From assembly GCA_940671915.1 (NCBI GenBank), contig CALNVZ010000174.1, positions 3,713,883 to 3,777,882 of the forward strand: a stretch of 64,000 bases of DNA, read 5' to 3'. Source of the DNA: Paracentrotus lividus (Eukaryota > Echinodermata > Echinoidea > Camarodonta > Echinidae). The position numbers were made by a program, and so were the translations under genes. Below are positions 44,900 through 56,748 of this stretch, piece after piece. Numbering within the stretch: the stretch's first letter is position 1; each line of letters opens with the position of its first letter. The notes under the pieces were generated by a model. That model saw only the letters and a list, made by a program, of their open reading frames with translations. It ran no database searches and was not told the DNA's origin.

Positions 44900-45285
44900 C
44901 CTTGGCTCTGAGGAGCTGTGCATCAATTCATGTGTCCTGTCTTTAGATGCTAGCAGATTCACACCTTAAACAAATGAATATGTTTATTTGGTTTAAATAA
45001 AGTCAGTTGTAAGAAAATGTAGTGAAAGCTGGGGATGTGGGTTTGTTGGGATTGTTCATTAAAATGGTTGGTTGGTTAGGCTTGTTTCTGACATTGTTTT
45101 TACTTGAACATTTTGACGTGGTTGTTCATCTAAGATTTTTCCCTGCTCTGTTCATGAATGTTCTAATGCCTGGTCAAGTTCTATTTGTTTGTTTCATGAA
45201 TTATTTCATTCCCCAAATGTCTCCAGTGAAAGGCCAAGAGTGCTGTCAACCAGCGGATGGAACAAGTTGGGATTATCCATTATTG

Positions 45286-46243
45286 TGTACACTCTAAATG
45301 TTAAAGAGTGAAAAACCACTCTAAAAGAGCTAAAGCTCACTCTTTCAAAGAGCCGTATAAATGACCAATCTTTTAGAGTGAAGCTCACTCTTAAAAAAGA
45401 GTGAGATAATTCACTCTTGAAAAGAGTGAGATTCACTCTAAAAGATTGGTCACTCATACGGCTCTTTGAAAGATTGAGCTTTAGCTCTTTTAGAGTGGTT
45501 TTTCACTCTTTCATATAGGAGTGGCTGGAGGAGCGGAATTTTTCGTAGGAAATAATCAACATTTTTACAGGTGAGGAAATACTAGATGCCAAGTCAACTC
45601 CTGCGACGTGAAATATGCTTAAATTTGATTACTCGTGCATGTCTAGACTCTAGTCTATCACTCTAACTTTTACATCTCTAGCGCCCTAGCCCAGGCACGG
45701 GACTCTTGCAGCTAGAGGCCAGCCGCGCCGGTCGAGCGCGGCTGGCCTCTACAAGTACAAGCGAAGAGCGCCCTGGGCCACCAGCGGGCTTGCCTTCACC
45801 GGTACCGTATACCGTAAAATTAACAGCTAAACACACCTCACAAGGTCAAATTTAAGCATCTTTTACGTCGCAGGAGTTTACTTGGCATCTAGCATTTCCT
45901 CACCTTTTCAAATGTTGATTATTTCCTCCGAAAAAAATCCGCTCCTGCAGCTGTAGTTGTCCACCGGCCATGTTGAAATATGGTTGTTACGGCAAAAATT
46001 TTCAGTATGCATTGCGCAAGCGCACAGCGCGAAAATAGACGTTCCTGATTGGTCAAAATCTAGCTCTTTGAAAGAGCGGCGTTTTCGACTCACTCCTTCG
46101 AGAGCGGGCGTCCCTGTGATACCGGAGTGAGTTGTGGAAACATATTTTCACTCTTAAAGAGCTAAACTTCACTCGATTAGAGTTAAATCAACGTAGCTCG
46201 GAATTTCGAGCGATTTTTCACTCATTCACATTTAGAGTGTACA
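45286..46243. mobile_element. Fold-back element with nested inverted repeats
   Basis: The outer ends TGTACACTCTAAATGT and ACATTTAGAGTGTACA are exact inverses. Inside lie a near-perfect palindrome at 45297-45512 built from CACTCTNAAA and GAGTGAAAAA phrases, and a second inverted pair at 45538-45640 and 45844-45948 sharing GATGCCAAGTNAACTCCTGCGACGT-like sequence. At the centre is a perfect 16-bp GC-rich stem at 45713-45728 and 45736-45751. No coding sequence. A target duplication is not obvious. Confidence 0.75.
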
Positions 46244-46779
46244 AAACCAAAACCCCCGGAAACTGGGCTTATTAAGTAATTTGGATTGGCGCAAGTGCAA
46301 CCCCGATGTCATTTTGGGACTTTTGTTTAAATGTAACTTTTTGTTCAAGAGGGCCCTAATCACATTATCTGTGTTCTTTGAGGTTCCTGTATTTGGTTGA
46401 GTATGGAACTATGGACTCACAACATGTTTGCTTCCTTCCATTGTAGATATCTGTGGAAAAGTTTAATTTGATTTTTCATTTCTAATCTGATTTATACTTT
46501 TTTAACTGTTTGGTATGTAATGTTAAACGTATGCCTATCAACATATTCATGTTATTCTTGTGAAGTTCTGTATTCTGAACCTGTATTTCATTTTGTTGAA
46601 AATAGAAATTAATGTTAACTGATTGATGACAACATGCTAAAGCATGCAAAATGTAGAATTGAAGAATGAAGAGATCATGAAAAATCATATCATGTTATAT
46701 TTAAAGTTACTTTTTCAAAATATTTATAATAGTTTTGGTTTTCAGCAATTACTTTTATTTTTCAGTTTAGTTTTTTTTT

Positions 46780-47275
46780 ACTCAGTCGATATATAAATGT
46801 AATGAATAATACTAACCTGAATTAAGTTCCTCAGTAGACTATTCTGAATGAGGTTGAAGAGATACTATAACTGGCTCCCCCTTCATGTGACTCTGCAGCT
46901 CAAATGAATGTTTTATTTATTCTGTAAAAAAAAAAGTCTGTCTTCAGAAAATGTCTTTGGACAGAGGGGATATTTCCTACATTTGTGTTTTGCTTCATGA
47001 AGGTTCCCAGATATGTAACAAGAACAATGAGGTTCTTTTACTCACACAATATCAAGGAGTTATATTTTTCTTTGACGCTTGTGCTCACACAGCATGACAC
47101 AATAGCTAACGTTACTGAAAAAATTTATGGCAGTGGTCTAGTAGTAGTAGTATGTGTGTTCAAATCCCTCTAGTAGGCCTACCTTACCCTGCTACAACCA
47201 TTAATTAGCTCCGTAAGTGTTGGTTATATTTAACAATCACCCTCTTCATAGGGGCTGTACGACTTGCACTTGAAA
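46780..47275. repeat. Segmental duplication block X, left copy; possible 5' exon on the minus strand
   Basis: It matches 51190-51730 in order: TAATACTAACCTGAATT, CTATTCTGAATGAGGTTGAA, GTCTGTCTTCAGAAAA, CATGAAGGTTCCCAGA, GAACAATGAGG and TTCAAATCCCTCTAGTA. On the minus strand it contains TTCAG/GTTAGTATT at 46817, a plausible splice donor. Block X could therefore be a first exon and promoter feeding gene 4. The right copy has the weaker GAAG/GTTGGT. Confidence 0.6.
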
Positions 47276-47713
47276 GTTTTAGGCTCTTGCAATGAATTGT
47301 TCCTTGGATGATGAACAATGGAATTGAAATCCCACTGCTGCCACCAAGTTAAGAATCATTGATGTGCTTTCTCATGTCCTGTAACTCACTACAACTCTCC
47401 ATCTTTGCCTGTTCTCTACCACTTTACAAATACACTCATAATATCAGTAATGGTGTACTATTTAATGTTTTACAAAATTATTACACTATTCAGTGAATGA
47501 ATTCTTTCGGACATCTTCAATCACAATATTTATTTTTCAGTGTTATATTACTGATAGTGCCATGTAAAGCTGTAAAAATGTCAATTCTGCAAAGATACAA
47601 ACCCAAAGGCTTATCTTATTCTACAAGATGTATATTTCTGCAGGTTGATATAGTTAATAACAAAATTTACCTTTGCACTGCTGCACCCTCACGATTGAAT
47701 TGAAATTGCAATG

Positions 47714-47808
47714 GTTAACCTGTTGGAGACGAGCTGATTTGGCTATAACACACATTTCCCATAGACCTCAGCCCGAATATATTCGGGCTCAGTCCCCAAC
47801 GGGTTAAG
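47714..47808. repeat. Small hairpin element, copy 3
   Basis: The ends TTAACCTGTTGGAGAC and the inverse of GTCCCCAACGGGTTAA pair, and the centre is the palindrome GCCCGAATATATTCGGGC. The interior ACACACATTTCCCATAGACC equals the phrase in the hairpin at 9905, showing a dispersed family. Confidence 0.65.
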
Positions 47809-48835
47809 ATGTGTCTTGTATTGGCTCCTCATTCAAAAATATTAATACAATGTCCTCGAACAGAGAAACTTTAGTTTGTTACTGCCTTTTATTCCTCTGT
47901 AATTTTAGTAGTAATTGCTATCTGATTAATGCTGGAGAAGTGACAAATGTAAATGGTTGGATAAAAGGTTTACCAAACTGTGTGTCATTGAAAAGTAGAC
48001 AAGGTACATGCTCCACATGGTTGCAACAACGCTTACTCTGTCTGGTTTATGTATTTCAACATGTGTATAATATGTCTGATTGTTTTGTGTGAATTTTTAT
48101 CAATATTGATTCCACTCTTTAGAAGTGTAGGTGTTTTGAAATGGATGTTGCCCTTGAAGTGCTTTTGTTCTCGAGTGCATGATATTCCCTACTCCTGTTC
48201 TGGCCTTTCATCGCTATATATTTGGTACACACTTTTATACAGGTTTTTGATACATACTTTACTAAACCAAACTTTCTGCTGTTTTTCCCTTCAATATACA
48301 TTTATTTGATCTTACAGGGTCACATCTTTATATGCAACTATTATGAGTTGCATACTTTTCTCAAATTCACTACAATAACTGTTTTCTGTACATAAAAATT
48401 AAAACCAAACACCAGGACAATTAATTTATTTGCTACTCATAATGTACCCCTGTACCATATCAAATTTTTTTTCAAGGTTTGCTTTTACATAAAATTCCCA
48501 GATTATCTCAAATTCATGGTAACAGCTATGCACTGGCTATATTATACAAATCAATGGTAAGTACAGTGAAATCCTACTATATGCCTTTTGTTTAAGCTGT
48601 TTTGCACATTTGGCACATAATGGCATTTGCCTGAAAAAAAATGCTAGCAAACATCCAAAATTCTGTAATGATCAATGCAACGATATGGATAGATTTGTCT
48701 AAAAACGTAAGATTATTTTCAAATGGATGAATTTATTACTCATTCGTTAAACAAAATACATTCAAAAGATATACTAAGATTTATACAAAATGAAAACAAA
48801 AAAAAAGATGTACAAATTTATATATGACCTAAATT

Positions 48836-50418
48836 TTAAAGGGGAATCCAACCCAAGGAGAGAATCAACCTTACAGGAAAGAGGAAAATGAGAGGAGCAA
48901 TCTAAAAAAAGTTTCATCAAAATCGGTTATAAACTGAGAGAGTTATGGAAGTTTGAAAAGTCTAGTTGTTCCTTCTATGGGGATCCTCAAATTGGCATCA
49001 TCGGCTTCAAAATGGCCGATCTTATGGACAACTCTCCATTCATTTTGTACACAAATTTTCAGATTTTCCCCATTTTCTTTCAAAATATGTATTTTTTTAC
49101 TTCTGAGCTCAAATATGTCATGGGAAAATATATTTCACACAACATATGTTGAGCTCAGAAGGAGGTAAGATATGCATATCAATTCTAGTTGTAAACTTAA
49201 GAGGAAGAGGGCGCTATCACTCTACGCAAAGCGAACGCGGCCATAGACTTTTTGTATTTTGCACAGTTTTTTCACTTTGTTTTCTTGATTATGGCGAGCA
49301 ACTACCTTTTCAAAGAAATGATCAACTTGAATAAGTACGCTAAGAGTCTGAATTTTTCAAAAATAGGAATAACTTATTGCAAAGGGAAAAAAAAGTCCTG
49401 TCACTTGTGTCAATTCGAAATCCTAGTAAGAGCAAATTCCTGTACAATATGGCCAATTTTGCTATCAAAATAGCTCATGCGCTGCATTATCATCTTCCTT
49501 GATTACGCATAATTATGTTACAGCTTAATGATCAAGCCGTTTTTAAAAGCTTGAATTCTCAGTTTTCCAAATATGGTACTTTCATTTCGATTGGTTAAAA
49601 AAAAGTCCTGTCACTTTGAACATTATCACAAACAAATCTTTACTCGATGGGTCAATATTTCCGCATATCACATGCATTTCGCATGTGGACGGCGTCTTCG
49701 CAAGATGTGACAAGATCACTATTTATATCAATAATCGTTAGGAACATCAATCTATGTGAAATAAAGATTCTGATTACAACTTTAGCACAATGGTGTTATA
49801 GGCTTGCCATAATGTCTCTTTCCCCAATCTGGTCTGAAGCATCTACCTACGAAAACTATGATAAAAGTTCAATTATTTATTTCATATCCATGACTAATTT
49901 CCTCGAACGGATCGACTGATAATACCATTTTACCGACAGGGAAGTTTTTTTTGTACGCTAAGTAATAATTGCATGCAGTTGTCAATCGGTCGCTTCCCGC
50001 CGTTAGCACGGGTTTTGTTGACATTCTGCGCCGCTGAGCTGCATGTATTTCCACTAAACTCATGAATGTAATGTTGCGTTTCCCCTCCTCAAATAATGGA
50101 CGCGTCTCTATGTTAAGATTTAATGTCGTACGTTAGATTTACATTTCACGTGGAGTAGAATTGATATGTTTCGAAAGAAAATGGGGAAAATCTGAAAATT
50201 TGTGTACAAAATGAATGGAGAGTTGTCCATAAGATCGGCCATTTTGAAGCCGATGATGCCAATTTGAGGATCCCCATAGAAGGAACAACTAGACTTTTCA
50301 AACTTCCATAACTCTCTTATTTTATATCTGATTTTGATGAAACTTTTTTTAGATTGCTCCTCTCATTTTCCTCTTTCCTGTAAGGTTGATTCTCTCCTTG
50401 GGTTGGATTCCCCTTTAA
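48836..50418. mobile_element. TTAA-type element with 250-bp inverted repeats, only in right Y copy
   Basis: TTAA/AGGGGAATCC at the left (48836) and GGATTCCCCT/TTAA at the right (50418) are exact inverses with TTAA on both sides. The arms stay highly similar for about 250 bp, to TTTTCCCCATTTTCTTTC near 49082. The interior (49083-50170) has no transposase. TTAA duplication and AGG termini fit the Kolobok/T2 group. The left Y copy shows the empty site near 41065. Confidence 0.85.
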
Positions 50419-50591
50419 ATTAGGTTAACAGGTTAATGGAAACCTGGTTTCCTAATAATTTTTTCCCCCTTATACATTATATCTATTTATATGCATTTAT
50501 CTATTTTTATTCCTTTTGGCCCTGCTCTACAATTGGGCTTGGCATAATTTACTGGTAGCTGCACTATCGACCAAGTTGACATAAAATAATG

Positions 50592-50839
50592 TTAACTCTT
50601 TGCATGCCACATTAATTTTGAGCATAAAAAAGAAGACTTTTTTCTTTAATTATTAAAAATAGTATAAAAATATTTGCTTAGTTTCAACTACGAGAAATTA
50701 TGCTGCAGACCCAGTCCTAGCATTATCAGTGATTTTCAGATCTTTTAGCCCAGCCATTACAGAGAAAATAAATTATTACGATTGTATAGTTAATAAGTAC
50801 AATTGTGACTATAGTCGAACTTGGCAGGCAAAGAGTTAA
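50592..50839. mobile_element. 248-bp MITE, only in right Y copy
   Basis: The ends TTAACTCTTTGCATGCCA and the inverse of TGGCAGGCAAAGAGTTAA differ by one base. The left Y copy reads TTGACATATAATAAAAACAT straight across the site, where this copy reads TTGACATAAAATAATG, then the element, then AAAAACAT. No coding capacity. Confidence 0.75.
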
Positions 50840-51189
50840 AAAAACATACAATATATGAACTAAATTTGTACATCACTATGGAAAATACAGTGTAGTAATT
50901 GCATTATCCCCCAATCCAGTATGTAATATTTTTTCTTCGCCATAATGTTATTTACGGTCTGTATAAAAAATGGTAAAATCTTGGAAAAATTAATTAGGTT
51001 ATTTATTCTGTTCAAATGTTATGTATATGGTGTCATATTAAAGCCAATATATTTTTCTTGCTGATGCAATTAAAAAAAAAAATTTCCTGTTGTAGAAGAA
51101 AAGTTACTAAATGCTAATTTTTGTGTGAAGATGAAATAATTACCTGTGCACAAACCTATTGTTCTACAAAAAAAAAAAAAAAAAAAATT

Positions 51190-51730
51190 AGAGTGAATAG
51201 AAATAAATGTAATAAATGATACCAACCTTCAATGGTCTATTCTGAACGAGGTTGAAGAGATACTGTAATTGATTCTCCCTTTATCTGAATCTGTAGCACA
51301 AATGAATGTCTTGATTATTCTGCACAACTTGGTCTGTCTTCAGAAAAAGTCTTTGGAAAAGGTGAAATATACTATGTTCGTATAGCTCATGAAGGTTCCC
51401 AGAGTTGTAACTAGAACAATGAGGAGTTTTTACAGACACACACATTAGATTGATATTTTTGTTTGAGGCTCCCTTGCCTGATGACATCACTGAACATCTG
51501 TGTAGCAATACTGCAGACCGTCCTTGTGATGAGGTGTGTGGTGCATGCAGCGGTGGTCTTGTAATTGGGTTATATCCTGGGTTCAAATCCCTCTAGTACC
51601 TTCCTCATAGTCCTTTCCCTTAGATATGATTCAAAGCAGGTTACAACTATTTATTTACTTTCTGAAATATCAATTATATCTAACAATCATCCACTTCATC
51701 AGTGCTATATGGATTGCATTTTAAGGAGAA
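51190..51730. repeat. Segmental duplication block X, right copy
   Basis: Collinear with 46780-47275. A pure A-run of 20 or more bases lies directly to the left (about 51165-51187), at the place where the left copy has gene 4 and the fold-back element. The run marks the likely deletion or insertion junction. Confidence 0.65.
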
Positions 51731-54230
51731 CTGAATAGAATTCTTATCAACCTGTCCTTTTGATGATATATTTGTCTTTATTCCGATGGTGATATATACT
51801 CCTGGTCAACTAGCTTGCAGCTGGTACATAACCATAGTATCGGTAGGCGGTGATGCACTAGCTCAAGCTATTTTTAAATAATGCGCTATTTGTGATTCGA
51901 TGAATTAGCCCGATCGGAGGAGATCAGGCTTTTTTCTCAAATTGTGCGCTAAACATCTTACACTTTTGTGAGAAACTCAAGAAAGTTTGCAATTTAATCA
52001 CTGAATAGTGGGCCATTTTGCACAGTGCTGCACTAGCTCAAGACTGTTTTTTTTTTTTTTTTTTTTTTTTTTTCTGATCCACCAATTAACACACTATTTT
52101 TTAGCTGGAGCTGGTTAACAAACACCTAGTATGTGTGAATTTTGACATCTGCAAGCTGATGAAAGCTTTTGCAAGGTCATATTTATAGCTATTGTAAATA
52201 CATGTAAATTTTATGTTATCTGTAAATGTCTTATTATAATGATCAAATTTCTCTCCTTTCTGTTCACTCTCTGTCGGTTCCTATTTCGCTCATGTATTCC
52301 TTACCCGTTCGTTATGACCAGTGTCTCTAAACTCCTTATTAATCCTGTTATAAATACAGATTAAGGCAGCATAGTTGAGTGTTAACTCTCTTCATTGTTC
52401 ATGATTGGATCATCCTTAATCCATTTATAATCTCAAAAGCTCAAATACCATGACCTCTGGTTATTACGCTGCTCAACATATGGCGAGAAATTTATATCTT
52501 CTCTTTAGCTGACTTTATTTGACGATAAACCTGTTAAAAGAAATTGAATAGTATTAAGTCAGGTTGCCTGATATTGTTAAGTTAATAAGTCATTGAATGT
52601 GGTGATAAAGAATACTGGATGTGAAAATGGGATTATTACATGTCTGTAGGCTTGAATATTTGTTTTCATGCGTTACTAAAATACAAAGTTTTAGCCTCCC
52701 AAGAGTTTCTCCTTTATTCATGAGACAAGTGTTGGACAAAATCAAACATTCGCAAACTCATTCTATGGTTTATTTTGAACTTACACTACTAGAGGGCCTT
52801 TTATTTAGACCAGCCAGTTTGAAAATTTGTGTCCATAAAGCTATTTCAAGCTGTGTACATAATAGTACTCAGCAAAATGTTCTGGGGGGGGGGGGGTTTG
52901 ATGGGCTGCGCTAATGCAAGAATTTAAAAAAGTGATATAAATAAATATGTGACAAGTATGCTAGTGGCATAAGATGTCAAAATTTTAAATACTGCCACAG
53001 TTTTGTGTTTGTCAAGATGTTGAATGTACATTTCAAAAAACAATGTAGCTGGGTGTTTTATATACAGTAGAAACCGCACAATAAACATGCTTTGCTTTTC
53101 ATTCAAGACTTTATATTAATTTTTATATTCTTTTTAGAAACAATCATATTCATATGATCGAATACGGTACCTTTCTTTAGCAGGGGATATCACTTTAACC
53201 AATAAGCTGATTAAAATTATTGTGAACCAATACATTTCTTTCTTTCAAATGATAATTGTATATATATATATAATATAATTATTTTATTTCATCTGCGATT
53301 CAAACTTAGACTGGAAATACAGGCTCACAACCAAAGGATAAGATAATATTTCTAAATTTAAGTTAAACAAAAGAGGAAATGAAAATGACACCTATACAAC
53401 ATTCTATTTGCATATATTTGTCTTTGTTGTTATAAGATGAAAAAACAGCTCAAGGTCCCTCTCATGGTGTGATTTTGTTTTCATATTTTTGTCATGTTAT
53501 CTTGATTGTAAGCTAGAGGGATGAAAGTGGTATTGCATCAAAAATCAAAATGGCTCTATTCTTAAGTTTTCCTTTAGTCATTTTCCCAACCTTTTTTTTT
53601 GGGGGGGGGGTTGGGGGTTGGCGCTATCACCATCTTTTTTCTTTCTAAAGGATGACTTTAGAAGCCTAATTTAGGGGCAACGACCAAAAAAAAAAAAAGA
53701 TTTTTTTTTTTTTTTTTTTTTCACCTGTGTTTTAAAAGTATAGTATAGTCAGAACTTGTGATGGCCTTTGGTGAGTAAATTGAGCATCCTTTTTCCATAT
53801 GAGGCGCCTATAAATGGCTCACTACAAGTATGGAGTTAAATCCAGTGAACGGGGTAATAATATACTGTAAAGTGCTTTGAGCCACTATGGGAAAAGCGCA
53901 TTATAAATAATAGGTATTATTATTATTTTTTTTGGGGGGGGAGGGGGAGGAATAACTGGTATACGGCCAGCTTTTTTTCCTTCCATTTAGAAAAATTGTG
54001 CAAACTTGTTATAGATATCCCAAAATCAAATTAATTCAAAATGTTGAAAAATGATATTGTGTATTCTTTTCTATTACCTTCCAACCTTAGATACAATGAT
54101 TGAATAGCAAAGGATTAATACCATCTTCAACATCATAAAAATAATAATATATATCTGTATATATTTTTTAGATGCTTTGATTTTCTTTATCCCCAAAAAG
54201 GCAGAAAATGCAATTATCTATTGAGCACAC
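51731..54230. other. Gene-free stretch with long homopolymers and a retroelement tail
   Basis: T-runs at about 52048-52073 and 53700-53722, and T-to-G homopolymer junctions at 52876-52890, 53597-53620 and 53928-53945, stand out. At about 53860-53925, TGTAAAGTGCTTTGAGC, AAAAGCGCATTATAAAT and ATTATTATTATT form the characteristic 3' tail of CR1/L2-like LINEs or their SINEs in many animals. No gene is supported. Confidence 0.5.
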
Positions 54231-54234
54231 TGAC

Positions 54235-54832
54235 AAATGATATGATACATAACCCAGAGTAAATTTGACATAGAGCATAATACTATCTACACAACTGACC
54301 TAATGATATTAACAGAGTAAATGAAAACTATATAGCAATATATTCACACTGACCCTAACCATGATTATAACAGAGGTATAAACATATAGCAGAGTTAACA
54401 TTCACACTCTGACCTAATGATATAACAGAGAGTATGACAAATAAGCATGTATATTTTCACACTGACCTAAATGATTATAACAGAGTATGACATAAGCAGA
54501 GTATACTTTCACATATCTAGAACTAAATGATATAATAACCAGAGTATCACATAAGCAATATATTTCACACTGTGACCTAATGATATACAACAGCCAGTAT
54601 GACATAAGCAATATATTCACCATGCCTAATGATATAACAGAGTATGACATAGCATATATTAACACTGACCTAATGAATAACAGAGTATGACAATAAGCAT
54701 ATAATTCAACTGACCTAATGATATAAACAGAGTAAATGGACATAAGCATATATTCACACTACCTACATGATATAACAGAGTTGAACATAAGCAATATATT
54801 CACACTGACCTATGATATAACAGAGTATGACA
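54235..54832. repeat. 45-bp AT-rich satellite, about 13 noisy copies
   Basis: The consensus unit can be read as GACCTAATGATATAACAGAG, then TATGACATAAGC, then ATATATTCACACT. Copies differ mostly by one- to four-base insertions and single-base losses rather than substitutions. Left units (54235-54420) are the most distorted. A 111-codon open frame on the minus strand is a by-product of the repeat. Confidence 0.9.
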
Positions 54833-55131
54833 GAGGGAAGGAGAAATGGGATGGGAGAAAGTCATGCAGAAAATGAAAAGGTGAAATAAAAGAAAAGATC
54901 TTTTCAGATAACCTATTGTACTAGCTCTGAATAATCACATTGCATACCTCAGTTTGTTGTTATCGGCATGGTAACATTAGTTGCACCCGATTAAATCTCA
55001 ACTTTTCTCATGAATTCTAGATTTTCTTGTTTTTGCAGAAATAAAGGAGACATAACCTTGGTATTGGATGAATTTGAATATCTTCCTCTTTAAAGATAAT
55101 TATGTGTATTTTTTCTAATACTTAGATACAT

Positions 55132-56748
55132 GGTGTCGATATGTGGGGGGATGGGGGGGGGGATCATCCCCCCCCAATACTTTCGGTGGGGGGATGCTGT
55201 GTACAATCATCGCCTCCTCCCAATATTATTTGAATATCAAGAAAATAAAAATATCATATTATCGTGCATATAATCTATCTTTGTACAAATTCAATTATCA
55301 TATAAACACTTTTATGACATTATTATAATATTTTTGCAGTCTAAAATTGCATTATTCTGTCATTTCAAAAAAATCCAAAATTTTCTCACCTCTTTCGTAA
55401 TCTTCCTCGTGTGTGCTTGATATACTTTAGTAATTATGTAACACACAATACACCGTGTAGATAACATGGATAATGGAAGCGCAGTGTATTTCATCATTCA
55501 CAATTTAAAAAAAAAACAAACAAACAACAAAAACATTCTAATCGATGATAATCAGGGGCAGCCGATTAAGGTGCAATAGGGATAGGTGCGCTCGATGAGA
55601 AAACTGAAAGGCATAAGTAATTCCCCTCAAAAATCCACGATAGTTTTTGATGAATTAATGAATATTGAAGAGTTCCTGTAACAACTTTTCTCGGCTCTTC
55701 ATCGACAAGGTAACATTTTTGGACTCGGACCATTGAGAAATACATTTCCACTATCCTCCGAGGGGTAATGCTTCCTTTTCAAATTAAGTCGCTACTTTCT
55801 CTCAATTTAACTGTTAAAATTGCCTGAAATTTTTTTCGGCTGCGCCTTCGCGCTCGCATAATATAAGATAGTGCAAACTGCATTGGTCTTTGTTCATCTT
55901 TTTAAAACACCAAACTCCCATTTTCGTGCTCCCATGAGGCTGCAAGTATCTTGTTTCATCAGGCTATTATTATTGAGAAAATTTTTCAGCTCGCGCTTCG
56001 TGCTGGTACAAATTGTTCCTAACTGGAATTCGTCCATATTTATAAATTGATTGCGTTGGTTGGCATTATGTCATAATGTTCATAATCACCAGTTAAAGCC
56101 CCTAGCCCTCCATCAATTTTCGCGTTTATAGTATGTAACGCTAAAAATTCCATGTTTCAGTTCAAAAAATTGGAATTTTTAAAGCTTCGCGCTTCGCGCT
56201 CGCATTACAGCCCTATTATTTCAACGATACCCATATGCATAATAATGTTTCATGTGTGTATATCTATAGACATCATGACGGCCCCCTTAAAGCTCCTTCC
56301 TCGTTTCGCGTCGCATTATTCTACAATATATGTCCAATTTCAAGTCACTAATATTGAGAAAATTTTCAGCTCGCGCTTCGCGCTCGCATAATGAATTTGA
56401 AAGTATGTATTAGTAGATACTCACATGCATGCATGTGTGTATTATCTATAGCAATTACATCATCATGATCCCCCTTTAACAAACCAGTTAAAGCCCCTTC
56501 CTCGTTTCACGCTCAAATTATGCTACACTGCCCCATTTTATGTCACTATTAATGAGAAAATTTTCAGCTCGCGCTTCGCGCTCGCATTATACAATACATT
56601 TTTCATATTTATATGCATGTTTGTATACAAAGCATTACCCCACCCCCTACAATGGACACTGCGATCATATACTATCGTATGTGTCACATTGAGGAAAAGA
56701 TGAAATATCGACGATCATCCCCCCCAATCGCCAAAACAAATCGACACC
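55132..56748. mobile_element. Second mirror-repeat element, opposite orientation
   Basis: The ends GGTGTCGATATGT and the inverse of the right end GGTGTCGATTTGT form short terminal repeats followed by G-rich runs with GGGGATGATC-like sequence. Between 55825 and 56590 there are about six units, roughly 180-200 bp apart, holding GAAAATTTTCAGCTCGCGCT and TCGCGCTCGCATAAT. The core is the complement of that in 30061-31949. No transposase; the target duplication is unclear. Confidence 0.65.

Larger units (their letters stand above)
47865..51000. repeat. Segmental duplication block Y, right copy
   Basis: This is collinear with 38850-41480 (landmarks given there). Two insertions (48836-50418 and 50592-50839) are absent from the left copy. 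No coding remnant of gene 3 lies to its left and no gene 4 lies to its right, unlike the left copy. Small open frames at 47811-48309 are not conserved in the left copy and are not supported as genes. Confidence 0.8.

Noticed and set aside
47811-48309. Plus-strand frames with a signal-peptide-like start inside block Y
   Set aside because: The homologous left Y copy does not keep the frame (stop and deletions), so there is no sign of coding constraint.
54414-54749. 111-codon minus-strand frame
   Set aside because: Lies entirely in the 45-bp satellite and follows its periodicity.
54235-54832. CRISPR-like array
   Set aside because: There are no constant spacers between repeats; units abut and the sequence is animal-type.
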